Positions 1 to 9,801 of a DNA stretch of 64,000 bases are shown piece after piece. The notes below the pieces were generated by a model that saw nothing but the letters and a program-made list of their open reading frames with translations, had not been told where the DNA came from and did no database searches. Source of the stretch: Symsagittifera roscoffensis. Taxonomy: Eukaryota; Xenacoelomorpha; Acoela; Convolutidae. The stretch lies in the NCBI RefSeq assembly GCF_963678635.1, contig NC_087068.1, forward strand, positions 33,677,436-33,741,435, written 5' to 3'. Position 1 is the first letter of the stretch. Each line of letters begins with the position of its first letter. A program made the translations under genes and the position numbers.

Positions 1-1
1 T

Positions 2-1375
2 ACCCTTCAACAACAACCCTACCACCTCCATACCCCAACAATAAACCAAATCTCCTCCACAATAAATTCATCCAACCCCCCTACCCCTACACCCTCTTCA
101 AATTATACTGAATCATTAGCACCATCATACACATCAACTGAATCTTCACTCAACACTAATAGAGCTTACCGCACTTTTAAAAGAAAGTTCCCCAACCATC
201 CTTTCCCAGCAAAACCAGGAACAGCCCGTGAATACATCAACCACCCCAAGCATACTAACACAAAAGAATTTTTAGCCATCACCTTACCCTCATTCCCACA
301 ATACACCTTAAACACCCCCCACGACACTAACGAAACACGCAACTTTGTAGATGAATACGTTTTAATGCCCACTCTCTCTTGGACCTCATATTATCATTTT
401 ACTAACCCTCTTTGCTTACCTTTATCTAACACTCACATCGATATAGAGAGAAATACGGACATGCTATATCGACTCACTACACCACTAACCGCTAGACAAT
501 TTACTTACGTTGGATATAAAAAATCACTAAAAACACACACTGCACCTAGAGCTAACGAATATACACTCGAATACTATGATCACAACATCATCAGAGCTAA
601 CCAAGATCAATTCTTAGACGACGATCGCTTCGCTAATCCACAAATTACCGAGAAATTTTTCATCAAGACACCATATATATTTACACTAAACATCTTCGAC
701 CGAAAGTTTGATCACATTATTTCAGAAGCACTAACAGACACACAAGCATACGAAAGTTTTAAAGAACGCTTCCAAATATTTTCACTAACCTTTCATTTCC
801 TTGCACCACACGAAAGAGATTTACACTGCTCACACGATATTATGTTGCGCACTAAACAAACCCACACATATAGTTATTATCGCTTCATCCAAAATCACTT
901 TGACCTACACACACCCTCTAGACAACCACACCATCGTTTTCAATTCATTAATTCCAAATACACTTCACCATTTTTCCTAAATTTCACATATTGCATTAAA
1001 GATACTAACCTTCATGGTATTCTTCGCAATTATGATCCCATAACCCAAATGTACATCTTCTGTCCCATCACCAAGACCTTCAACGCCGAAGAATCCCGAC
1101 CCTTCCTTATCCCGCACGAGTTTGTACAACCTATAGAAATCCCAATTTTAGAATTCATCCACAACACTAAATTCAATCACAAATTATATAATCTAATCCA
1201 AAACACACCTTATGAGTTTGCAGTTGGCACTGAAGAACTAACCACTATTAAGGCACTTCAATTGCTTTGGCCACTGCTTCAGACTAAAAATATCATCCGC
1301 ATCTTAGCTAAACTACTAACAACTTCCGATCTCATCCACGACATCTTCCCCCACGGTTTTTTCCCCGACGACTAA
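2..1375 (+). CDS. 3'-terminal ORF of LTR element A, 5' end outside the window
   Basis: The frame is open from base 2 to a TAA at 1373-1375, about 457 codons. The first in-frame ATG is at 365, but the same frame is open and has similar composition upstream, so the true start lies left of the window. The first 60 or so residues are rich in P, T, S and N, like a linker. The rest looks globular and is rich in F, Y, H, I and T, with few Gly residues. I see no transmembrane segment, no zinc knuckle, no RT YxDD box and no integrase DDE triad. The ORF ends about 1.6 kb upstream of a 3' LTR, so it occupies the position after pol, where env or accessory ORFs sit. The - strand copy of the element at 44132-49842 shares the region from about 1750 to 3399 but lacks this ORF. 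It is the longest intact frame in the window, so this copy may be young. I do not recognise the family; a pol C-terminal extension is an alternative. Confidence 0.6.
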   Translation, partial: TLQQQPYHLHTPTINQISSTINSSNPPTPTPSSNYTESLAPSYTSTESSLNTNRAYRTFKRKFPNHPFPAKPGTAREYINHPKHTNTKEFLAITLPSFPQYTLNTPHDTNETRNFVDEYVLMPTLSWTSYYHFTNPLCLPLSNTHIDIERNTDMLYRLTTPLTARQFTYVGYKKSLKTHTAPRANEYTLEYYDHNIIRANQDQFLDDDRFANPQITEKFFIKTPYIFTLNIFDRKFDHIISEALTDTQAYESFKERFQIFSLTFHFLAPHERDLHCSHDIMLRTKQTHTYSYYRFIQNHFDLHTPSRQPHHRFQFINSKYTSPFFLNFTYCIKDTNLHGILRNYDPITQMYIFCPITKTFNAEESRPFLIPHEFVQPIEIPILEFIHNTKFNHKLYNLIQNTPYEFAVGTEELTTIKALQLLWPLLQTKNIIRILAKLLTTSDLIHDIFPHGFFPDD

Positions 1376-1378
1376 CAG

Positions 1379-1457
1379 GTAAGTATGAATTAAATGAATA
1401 TTACTAACTAATTAAAATATTAAAAAACTCACCATACTTTATCCATGTTTTCTTTAG
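1379..1457 (+). other. Candidate 79-nt intron directly after the ORF stop
   Basis: CAG|GTAAGTATG at 1376-1387 matches the consensus 5' splice site and begins three bases after the TAA stop. TACTAAC at 1402-1408 is a textbook branch-point sequence. A pyrimidine run, TTTTCTTTAG, ends at 1457 as a possible acceptor. The order and spacing are plausible for a short intron. It could be a real 3'-UTR intron, or a donor for a spliced retroelement transcript using a different acceptor. The signals are seen; splicing itself is inferred. Confidence 0.35.
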
Positions 1458-2233
1458 ATTTTTAGCCTTCATCCGACAATCACCTACAAAAACCACAAAA
1501 GACAAATAAAAATCGCAAATTTCATCAAACAGATTTCACAAATTCTATTAATCTCTTACACTTATAAATTTATAAATTTAATACCAATGCAGTAAATTCA
1601 TTTCTAAAATTTTCCCCACAAGCAGTAAATCTAATTATGATGAAAATTTGTAACTTAAAATTCCCCCATAACTAGCAGTAAATTTCCAAATTCTATGCAG
1701 TAAATTAATAAAATGCAAATGCAGTACTAACATTTTGATATTTTCATTCATTCGCACAGAAATTCAATCCACAATCGCACAGCTCGCCCACGAAGAATTG
1801 TTTAAAAATAATGAATTTCAGTTTCAAGTTTTCACACTCAACAACTCTAACATATAATAACATGTTTCAAACTTTCCTTTAACCCGGTTGGAAAGGAATC
1901 ATATACTAAACAAAACTAACCAACGCAGCTTACTAAATACCACAAATCATAGAATAACAGCATGACTAAGAAAAGGAAACCAACGGTACCCAAACCGGAT
2001 TAACCCAGTTTAAAACTGGATAATTTATTCTTTTGAAGACTATTATAAAGTCTCAGAAAGAAATAATAAAACACAAAAAAGTCGAAAGACAAACCCATAC
2101 CACAAACAATTTGATTTTTGGAAAAAGGACACAACCAACAAAACATAAGAAAAACCACAACAAACCCAACATAAAACGTTGTCACATAACAGGACCCCTC
2201 ACAAAAACCGCATGAAATCATACTCCCACTCCT

Positions 2234-2316
2234 GGCCTAACCCACCAGGAAGGACGTCCTGAGCATGCTCTATAGCCGGCCTAACCCACCGCGCTACATC
2301 CACGCTTTGTGACCAC
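2234..2316 (-). other. tRNA A-box-like block in the 3' region of element A
   Basis: On the - strand the sequence reads GTAGCGCGGTGGGTTAGG (about 2302-2285), which resembles a tRNA or SINE A box. GGCCTAACCCACC occurs twice in direct repeat on the + strand (2234-2246 and 2278-2290). A matching block sits at 45148-45180 in the other copy of the element, so it belongs to the element. I see no convincing B box, so this may be an old SINE head or chance. Confidence 0.3.
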
Positions 2317-2989
2317 ACCTCTATTTTTAATAAGAGCTACTCAAGGGTGAGTAACTCTTCAAAATAACCGAACTAAAACAAAAAGCTTTTGTGAAAACAA
2401 CTAACTAAAATCATAATTAAAAAATATTAAACTAATAAATGTTTTATAAAATGTAAATTACATTATGCAATACATAGATCAGAATACAACACCAAGGACG
2501 AACATCTAAAGACAAAACGACCCCACTACACTCGAGAGAGAATGGCCAACCACAATCGATATGCCACTCACAATCACAACTCAAAGGATTTAGAGTACGA
2601 CTTGACTTCGCAGAAAAGGACTTCATTGAACTAGACCAATGACCACCTCGATGTTCAAGTATACGTACAGATCCGAGTAACCAGGCATCCCCTCCACGCA
2701 CAATCTCCACGCCATTCCCAAACTAGATCAGACACAAAAGAAGTTCTCCACGCAGAACAGAAAAACCTGACATAGCCAACCATTCTGAAATCAGATTTGA
2801 GTTTGTTGCAAAGACTTAGTCGTTGTCACTAGAAGACACAACGTCTTATGTCTCTAACTCCAGCTCCCTGGAACTTCTTTAACAAAGAGGAAACGGAAGA
2901 AAATGATGTTCGCCAAAAACCAACGTCCATCATCCATCCTTTGAATTGCAGAAGAACTACTCTAAAAAACTCTGTAAAACCCGGATGGG

Positions 2990-3399
2990 TGGAACCTGAT
3001 CTAAACTACATTTTATGATTGGATAATTTAGATATTTTACCAATGTAAAGTATTTAATATTAACCAATCATGATCCATCTAACTAACAACCCACTTATTT
3101 GTAAGTGCTGAAGTTACTTGTAATTTCAGCACCAGAGAGATTTGAATTTAACTTAGAAATTAGTTGGACTCTCCCGAGCACTTCAGCAGCCGCAATAAAC
3201 CAGTATACCCTAGATCTATTGAGCCTAGCAGATACTAGTTAAACAACCTGAGACTAGATAGTATAAGAGTAAGATTAGGATCGGTATTAGACTAAGAAGT
3301 TGCACGAATCTATCCGGCCGAAAATAAGATAGCGTGACGAGCAGACGGTGTACCCTATCCGAAATTACTCTATGAGTTATACACTCCAGTCCTAACTCA
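2990..3399 (+). repeat. 3' LTR of element A (+ copy)
   Basis: It begins TGGAACCTGATC and ends TAACTCA, so it has TG...CA termini and is 410 bp long. It matches the LTRs at 44132-44511, 49465-49842 and 54063-54440 in reverse complement. The best-conserved block is CTATCCGGCCGAAAA plus the flanking AGCGTGACGAGCAGACGGTG (3308-3354). Confidence 0.8.
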
Positions 3400-3415
3400 C
3401 AACTTTCATAAACAT

Positions 3416-4012
3416 TAGAAGGATTAATTGAGCAATCTCCCCCCCCCCCTAGAAAAAACGAATAAATTCTTCAAAAAGACGCCAGGAAACGGAAGTAGAT
3501 GGATGTTTTGTTTATAGCACGCAATCATTTGACCGACTGAAGTTTTTTTTACATGAGTATCGAGAAAAATTTTGAAAAAAAAAATCGAAATTTGAAAATT
3601 TTTTTTTGCAAATTTTTGTATAGGCGACCATAGCCTCATCGAGGAAAGCGATTTACCAGAGTTGGTGCTCTAGCCTTGTATCTGAATAGCAAAAACGGTT
3701 CTTCGCAGCACCCTTATATTGTACGCAAAAGCTTTTTGTCATTTTAAGAAAGAAAAAAGTCGCTTTTTATGCCTGATTTATTTATTCTTTTTTCTATTTG
3801 AATGAAACTTTTGAGCTTTGATATTGTAAATTTTGGCTTTCCACAGTCGTTGGAAAATATGGTTTATGATTTCATGTCATTCAAACTATTTTCAAGTGGT
3901 TATAAACATGTTTCAAGTACCTATTCAGCTATCTCCCCCCCCCCCCCCCCCCGCCCCCTCCCCCAGGCGAGAATGGGGGGGGGGGGGGGATTGCTCAATT
4001 GATCCCATTAGA
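3416..4012. mobile_element. Inverted-repeat element with polyC/polyG ends
   Basis: ATTGAGCAATC followed by a C run (about 3425-3451) is mirrored by a G run followed by GATTGCTCAAT (about 3976-4002). A few further bases outside also match (GGATTA against GGGATC). The inverted ends enclose about 590 bp of AT-rich sequence without a credible ORF. A second C-rich run at 3936-3964 lies just inside the right end and can pair with the G run. This looks like a MITE-type element; no target-site duplication is certain. Confidence 0.45.
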
Positions 4013-4500
4013 AAAAAAGCTATTTTTTCAGTTCCTTCTCTTATTTTTTTACCAGTGAACCATTTTTTCAGTATTTCTAGTATTAAGAAATATTAACAAT
4101 TTTGAATAGTAAGTAATGTTCTAGGGGGATCAAAAATTGGAGAAAAAAAATCCGGAAAAAAAATAAAATTAGCTGTATAAAAACTGCAGGGAAAGGGGGG
4201 CCTGATTGTGGATATCTCTCAAATATCTCTTCCCCCAACTTCTTCCCTCAATTTTATGTGTGAACGAGGAATTAATTATAAAGGTTAGGCAGAATGACCA
4301 TTTATATTAGAAAAAATTTAATCACCCTTAAACTGTCATGATAATTCAAGCCTAATTGAGCAAGTTTTAACAGTTAATCATCTTCAAGTCTAGCAAGGAA
4401 ACAACGATTAATTTTGGGGAGTTTCGAACAAAAAGTTTTTTTTTGCAGTTTTGCATTCTATCACGAAATCGCAATACTTCAATTGTAAAAAAAAACATAT
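4013..4500. other. AT-rich spacer, no gene seen
   Basis: There is no credible coding sequence. The stretch has A- and T-rich runs, a GGGGGG tract at 4195-4200 and another ATTGAGCAAG motif near 4353 resembling the inverted-repeat end of the preceding element. Confidence 0.5.
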
Positions 4501-4722
4501 GGCCCTTTTCCACTCCTTTCCTCCCACATTTGATTTTCATTATAAAACACCAATTTTGCGTTTGTCGCAATCTAATGAACTTTTGCATAGTGAGAAAAGT
4601 AACTATTGTAAACACATTTGTTTTTCATATTTTACTTTGGAACATCCCTCATTCAGTCAGAATAACACGTAAAACTACTCAAAAATCGAAATTTAAAATA
4701 AAGGGGGAGGAGTTTAAAAGAG
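4501..4722. mobile_element. MITE family A, copy A1
   Basis: It starts GGCCCTTTTCCACTCC and ends with a diverged inverse (GGAGGAGTTTAAAAGAG). The interior shares the order of motifs seen in the other A copies: TTTGCAT/ATGAA, AACTATTGTAAACA, and CATTCAGTCAGAATAACACG before the right end. There is no ORF of its own. Its right end abuts the left LTR of element B at 4723. Confidence 0.6.
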
Positions 4723-5757
4723 TGTGAAAAGTGATTTTTCGGTACTTTAATTCAGAATCAAAGAATGTCTCCAATTGTAACTTAATCATCAATAACTTCA
4801 ACGGTTTAGAACAAAAGAATATCAGTGACAAAATGGCAGGAAATCAATCCGAAACCACAGACAACTCCAAGAACGACAATCAACAAGCTCACATAAAGCC
4901 AAATCAAACTCAAATTGTTCATACGAAACATGCATATCTGACCTTTCTTTTAGTTTAACTAATTTGAAATTGTAATTCAGTTGCACAAAACAAAATCCAT
5001 TTGAACTTTAGATCAATGGTCAAACCTCTCCCTCGATATAAATTTTTAAATTCTCGGCTTCAGTTATCCGCCTGACCTGTAAAGTGATCTGATCATCATT
5101 CGTATCATTTTCCCGTGCTTTTGCGTTACTTTTGCTTTACGCTATTTCCTTAGAATCCTAGGAGACCTGGCACGAGTAGGACAATAGCCGCTGTTTTCTT
5201 CGGCGGCTATTTTCTTTGGACAATAGCCGCTGTCTTTATCTTTGCCGCCAAGCGCTCGTGTCCGCGTTGTCGATGATAGCATATGGTGCCCTTCACGCTA
5301 TCTCCTTAAGCGCCGTTACATTTGCGTCCAACTCCGCTGGAATAATCATAGCTGTGTTTTGCGTATCCGTAGGCTAGGCCATATCTCTTCGTCGGATTTT
5401 TTCGGCAACATCGTTGGCTCAACCTCAGATTCTGAGTCTGTCTGTTTAGTCTTCATTATCCAGTTTCGGGATTTCGCCCTTCGCTGACTTATCGTCGTAG
5501 GCTTGGTTTTATTCGGCTTGGAGTGACGTTCCATGTCTAATTTGTGTTTTACGTCTTCAATTTTTGGCGGTTTTGGGCACTGTTCTGCGAACGAAGACAT
5601 CGGCGCACGTATTCGTTTTTCCGCGACGCCATTTTTCCTAAGTACAGACCCGTTTTTTAGTGTCAAATTGTGCTTAGACCCTTCTATGACCTTCTTATTT
5701 AACATTCTATATCTTTTGTTCCGGTCGTTTTTTCTTTATACAATAGTTCCGTCCTCC
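4723..5757 (-). repeat. 3' LTR of element B (left copy)
   Basis: It starts TGTGAAAAGTGATT on the + strand and parallels 9802 onward through many shared blocks: CAGACAACTCCAAG, GGACAATAGCCGCTG, CCGTAGGCTAGGCC, GGTGCCCTT. Clear similarity stops near 5693; the outer edge at about 5757 is a guess. Compared with the right LTR it lacks about 90 bp near 5400. It contains two copies of GGACAATAGCCGCTGT, at about 5180 and 5218. Confidence 0.7.
5346..5705 (-). pseudogene. Charged ORF inside the LTR of element B
   Basis: A 119-codon frame on the - strand encodes a lysine- and serine-rich protein without cysteine motifs or membrane segments. The right LTR carries a recognisable counterpart (10770-10389) in two frames, sharing the core SESEVEPTMLP/SESEIEPTMLP and a tail of the form RPSLRxxKT. 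After this frame stops, another frame in both LTRs continues with MIIPAELDA and TALKE, so the ancestral reading frame was longer and has shifted. The protein is not recognised. It could be the N-terminal part of a gag-like protein, or an accessory ORF lying within the LTR. Confidence 0.4.
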
Positions 5758-5949
5758 TGCTAGGTATTTTCGAATGGCCCCCCGAATTGGCCATTTTGGC
5801 AGCCCGAATTGGCCGAATTGGCCCTTGTGTAAATGTGTCTAATTACCAGTTGATGTTCGGTTCATTTCCGAGTGTGATTTATGAGCTCCACGTCGTACTC
5901 ATCGTCCGATATCGCGTTGCAGTTGATCTGAGTTGGATAGAGCTTTCGG

Positions 5950-6650
5950 TTAGCGCGTGAATCTTCGTTGTCTGAACAGGAAGGTTTTTTTCCGCAACAC
6001 TTCCTTAAATTTAGGTTTTGTAGTGATGGATTTTTTGTAAGGTTCCTCAGGACCGCATTGGTTCCTCAACCATGATGGGCCTCGATTGGCGAGTTTTTTT
6101 GGTGTAGTTTTCGGTGCAATTCTAAGAGCGCTCAATTCGCGTTCCACCATTGTTTCGAGCTTTCCGCGATCTTTTCCTGTTGCATAAAATATGACAAAAC
6201 TCTTTAAACTACCTATGGTACGTTCTATGCAGCCCGTGGCTCTGTGATCATTAACCGGCAATCAATTCCTTCGTTATTACAAAACGAACTTAGTGCTTTT
6301 ACGTAAAACTAGACCAAGATGAGATATGTCACTTTTTACAAATTTTAGACCGTTATCTGTTTTCTTATTATTGTAGATCATAGCCGACGGCCACCGTAAA
6401 AACGGACTACTGCAACAAGGATCTGTTTGTCCAATTTTTTCGAGTCCTTCATCGGTCACCAAAAGTTGAGCTGTACGCACTCATTTGGCTCCCTTGCTTC
6501 ATATACTTTCTTCATGTCACCTTTAGCGCACACCAGTCTTACACTTTTATATGCGGCTGTGCACTCCTGGCATCCGTCGGTGGCTGCCACCAAATTACGG
6601 AAACCATACGTCGCGGGCTGCGTCGAACATGTTCTCCCGTCCATGATGGA
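5950..6650 (-). pseudogene. Integrase remnant of element B
   Basis: Read from 6650 down, the fragments are a zinc-binding-like piece (GCQECTAAYKSV), then EPNECVQLNFW, then RWPSAMIYNN with TDNGLKF (6480-6277), then NDHRATGCIERTIGSLK (6261 on). This is the order of a retroviral-type integrase: zinc domain, first catalytic region, (V)TDNG block with the second Asp, and the conserved Glu region GxxER. The pieces lie in three frames with stops between them, so no active enzyme is made. The RWPSA and GCIERTI blocks are typical of Ty3/gypsy integrases. The catalytic Glu of the ERT block and the Asp of TDNG are still visible. Confidence 0.75.
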
Positions 6651-7499
6651 AACTGTATCTCCTATTGACAGTTTTCTTTCACCTGGAAATTAATTATATG
6701 TTGGCCTAGGTGAGCTCTCATTGCCCTGACTCTCCGATCCAGTTCGAGTTTTTTTCGGCCAACATCTTCAAGACAGTTTTCATCTGCGGGTCCCCCTAAT
6801 AGTTGGCTTTAGTTACCTTGAGGCTGAACAGTTCTGGTACTGATTCGCTTTTTCAGACTGTTTAACAACCGCGTGGGATAACGCTCATCACCACATTCCC
6901 AGTTAAGCGTCAACCACCTCGATCTTACTGCTACTCCCACTCTTAATTTCTGGTTGTTAGTACTCATCATTGGGAAAACTTAACTGCTTGGAAGGTAATG
7001 AATTTTCGACTCACGTAGTTTGCTATCAGCGATAGATTTGACTATTTTAGCTTCTGTTCAATCATTGCACTCTGATAGGTAAATTACAACCTTCTGATTG
7101 GTCAACGTTTTAGCCAATGATTTGTCGCTCCATCCGAAGGAATTTTAGCTTCTTATTTTCATAATGCATTTCGATTGGCTGAAACATTTGTTTAGGCGTG
7201 AACTGAGTTTCTAACCAGCGGTGACTTTTCATTTGAACTAACTGAGGAATTGCGTATCAAATGTGTTTTAGCAACCGTAAATGTATTGTCATACACGCTG
7301 ATACGCAATGCGTCACCAAAGGTTTGACTTGATAAATAATCGGCCAGTCCAGTTTCTGCCCTCGACATCAATTGTGAAATCAATCGATTCACCGAGTCGG
7401 CCAAGTGAACATAAAATTGTTTCTCTTGTTATTTCCGATTAGCAATGTTACCATCGCTTTATGATCTGTCATAACTGTATAAGGTCTACCAAAAATATA
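6651..7499 (-). pseudogene. Connection region between RNase H and integrase, element B
   Basis: This is decayed pol spacer sequence on the - strand. A 70-codon open piece (7404-7192) begins MADSVNRLI, which sits where gypsy polyproteins usually have an ADALSR-type motif after RNase H. The rest is too broken to assign. No separate gene is supported. Confidence 0.4.
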
Positions 7500-7780
7500 A
7501 TTTTTTAAGTTTTCAACTCTCCATACTACTGCTTATATTTCGAGTTTTTTGAAGAATACTTTTTTTCGCCGCGTTTAGAAACCGATAAGAAAACGAGATG
7601 TGTCTCCAGTCCTCGGAGCTGATTTGTTTCAGTGAGGGCCCCCAGGCCATAATGGCTTGCATCGCAAACGATCCTGATGTACGTGTCTTTATGTACGGCG
7701 AAGTTCTTGAGCTCAACAAGTTCTTGTTTGCTACTTTTTTTTTCAGCGCATCCCATGCCGGTTGACACTCGGCTGTCCAA
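7500..7780 (-). pseudogene. RNase H remnant of element B
   Basis: Two overlapping frames show the start of a Ty3/gypsy RNase H. One frame has CDASHYGLGA, containing the first catalytic Asp. The neighbouring frame continues with EDWRHISFSYRFLNAAKK, the usual next block (W..ISFxSRxLN..E.KY). The change of frame between them is a one- or two-base indel near 7625-7650. After this the sequence dissolves into stops. Confidence is high for the family because both blocks occur in the right order and spacing. Confidence 0.8.
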
Positions 7781-7859
7781 ATGAACTAGTTTTTCTTACT
7801 GAGTAGTGTTCGTAATACCTGAATGGCGTAATACCTGAATTTGTGATGCAATGATTCAA

Positions 7860-8290
7860 TTATTCACACTCTTTTCTCGCAAAATTACAATTCTCCTCTC
7901 TCAACTCCATAATTTTTTGTCAAATTTTCCAGATTTCTCTCTACTAATGCGATGCTCTCAATTTCGGATAGTTTCAATTCAAATAAAATATTATCAGTGA
8001 ATGCGTGCGCACATGGGAACTTCGAAAGGATAGCATCCATGACCCGTTGAAACTCCGCGGGCCTCGTTGCCAGTCCACAATACCCCGTCTTAAATCGGTA
8101 AGTCGCGTTGGATGTTCCCCAACTAGAGCAAAATTACATTATTTACTGGTATTGGCCTTCAGTGGTAGCTGTTGTTGTTCAGTTTTCTCGATTTCAAGGT
8201 TAGTCGGTCATTTTTGACAGTGGTGACAATCGGCGGTACAAATATTTTATCGGAGCATTCCTCCAGTTTTTCGATATGCCCTTGGATATG
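7860..8290 (-). pseudogene. Reverse transcriptase remnant of element B
   Basis: Read on the - strand, FVPPIVTTVKNDRLTLKSRK appears near 8250-8190, matching the gypsy block before the first palm Asp. Further on, PAEFQRVMDAILSKFP and then CAHAFTDNILF appear (about 8075-7985). The FTDN replaces the expected catalytic F/Y-x-DD, so the second Asp of the box is lost. The frame then runs on through a VERNLENLTKNYGVERG-like stretch typical of the RT thumb and stops near 7900. Stops and frameshifts lie between these blocks, and the fingers-palm middle part is missing or scrambled. Confidence 0.8.
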
Positions 8291-8669
8291 CAATTTATCG
8301 ATTTCTTTATCTACCTAATCTTTCAAAATATTGGCAGTCGTCTGCTTTTTTTATTTGGAGTTAATTTTTCGAAAAGTTTGGCCTGCAATTTATAGTTACG
8401 AATGCGTTCTACCCTCTGGAATAGATAGAAAATTGCTTACTTAAGTGTTTTTGCCAATCATCAAGATCTGCTCCCTGGTTGTTTGCTCCTGCATGCTCGT
8501 AACTCCCCCTCCGCCGGCGCTTGGACCAGCTTGAGCCCTAGTGCAGGCAATAGATCCCCTGTGATAATTGATGGACACCAGCCTCCAATCATCTGAATTC
8601 CCATGAGTTGTCCAACCTTTGGAAAAAAGCGTTGCGGTCATCTTTTACATCAGCTTCAAGGGATTGTTT

Positions 8670-8900
8670 CTATAATGGCTTAATTGATCGCTCTGAGGAT
8701 TTATCGGCTGGACATTTCCAAGATACGTTTGAATTCCCGAAATGTAAAAACTGATATTGGCAATTCCCTATCAATCCAAGCTTGGCTAGATTTTCCGTTG
8801 TTTTTACTGCTAACTCTGCACCCGCTACCCTCAGTTTTTTTCCGTCTAATTGAATAACGACGTAAATGGTCGAACAATACGATTCCCATTTTTTACCCAT
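8670..8900 (-). pseudogene. Aspartic protease remnant of element B
   Basis: A 76-codon - strand frame contains QLDGKKLRVAGAELAVKTTE followed by a NLAKLG-like stretch. The layout matches a retroviral-type protease start (strand, DTGA loop, then T/SxExxxxLG), but the active-site Asp-Thr has become Val-Ala in VAGAE. It lies between the gag zinc knuckle (9156) and RT (8290), the expected place. The segment 8640-8291 between it and RT holds only broken frames. Confidence 0.55.
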
Positions 8901-9104
8901 CTGACTCTCCGGTTCCCATCATATAACTATCCGAAGGATGTTTTATACTGAGACGTTCTCTCGTCCTGATCCTGGTAGATATCTCACTCGGCACCGTTCT
9001 CATGAATGAGACCCACGAGGCCTTCTCCCACGGCCTTTCGACCTCTACATAAGCGTTCATAATGCCCTGTTTTCTTATAAGAATTGCATAAAGAATTTTC
9101 ACAG

Positions 9105-9725
9105 AGCACCTCGAAATTCGTTCAGTCGTAAGCCAGCTCTGGCCGCAATTGAAGCATTTTCTGTCCGTTCCGCCGCGGTTACTTTCTCAGAATGATCCCC
9201 GTCCGCCCCTTTGTAATGGTAGTCGGTGTGCCCATTGGCTCCGTTTTTATCTGTGCAGCGCTCCTACCGGCGCGCGCCGTAGATAGCCCTTCAATTGAGA
9301 CTTTTTATTTTTCTGGATAATTCTTCCCTTGTTCATATGATAGCGCAATTCGGTAAACTTCGTCCGGGGTTTTCGTGGATCGGCAAAGCTCCGTTTGCAC
9401 TTCCTTGTTTGAACGAAAACAACCCGTAGTAATCTACGCTCCAGTGTTTCCAGATCGTACCGAGCTGCAAGATCGCTAAGTACGGAGACGAACCTTTCCA
9501 GCGTGTTGGTTAGTTTCCAACGTTTCCTTTATTTTTCTTCTTAAAAACATCTTTAAACGCATCCAGCAACCTGCCCAAGTAGGGCTTGCGGCTTTTTAGT
9601 TTTTCTTGCCACCCTCTCCCAGGCAAAGGTCCGCTGTAGTCATTGTTCTGTCGAAGTAAAAAGATAGCGAGGAAACGGTAAAGCGAGTTATTAAATGCTT
9701 CCATAGCATCAGTACATCCTTGCAC
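9105..9725 (-). pseudogene. gag remnant of element B with zinc-knuckle trace
   Basis: The - strand reads CFNCGQSW from 9156, the start of a CCHC nucleocapsid knuckle. The histidine is replaced and a later Cys appears out of register. Upstream in sense direction, an open stretch of 71 codons (9725-9510) encodes a basic protein with a KDVFKKKNKG-like tail; I cannot match it to a specific gag domain. Frames between are interrupted. Position next to the 5' LTR supports gag. Confidence 0.5.
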
Positions 9726-9801
9726 TTACTCGCCGGAAATGACTTTGTTTCCCGAGTGGATTTGTTTCCCGTTCCCGCGCCGTATCTTGCTGGCTGCGCA
9801 A

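Larger units (their letters stand above)
1..3399 (+). mobile_element. LTR retrotransposon, element A, 3' portion
   Basis: This stretch is the right end of an LTR element in + orientation. It comprises the unknown ORF (to 1375), about 1.6 kb of non-coding sequence and the 3' LTR. From about 1750 to 3399 it matches the reverse complement of about 45700-44132. Shared landmarks are AACCGGGTT-like blocks near 1880 and 45560, the TTCTTTTGAAGAC block near 2028 and 45410, and the whole LTR. The two copies are clearly diverged, so they are separate insertions and not a recent duplication. A short purine tract, GGATGGG at 2983-2989, directly precedes the LTR and fits a polypurine primer. The 5' part of this copy lies outside the window. 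Confidence 0.8.

Noticed and set aside
3802-4096. Two overlapping + strand frames with polyproline
   Set aside because: They are produced by the C homopolymer in the inverted-repeat element and show no coding character.
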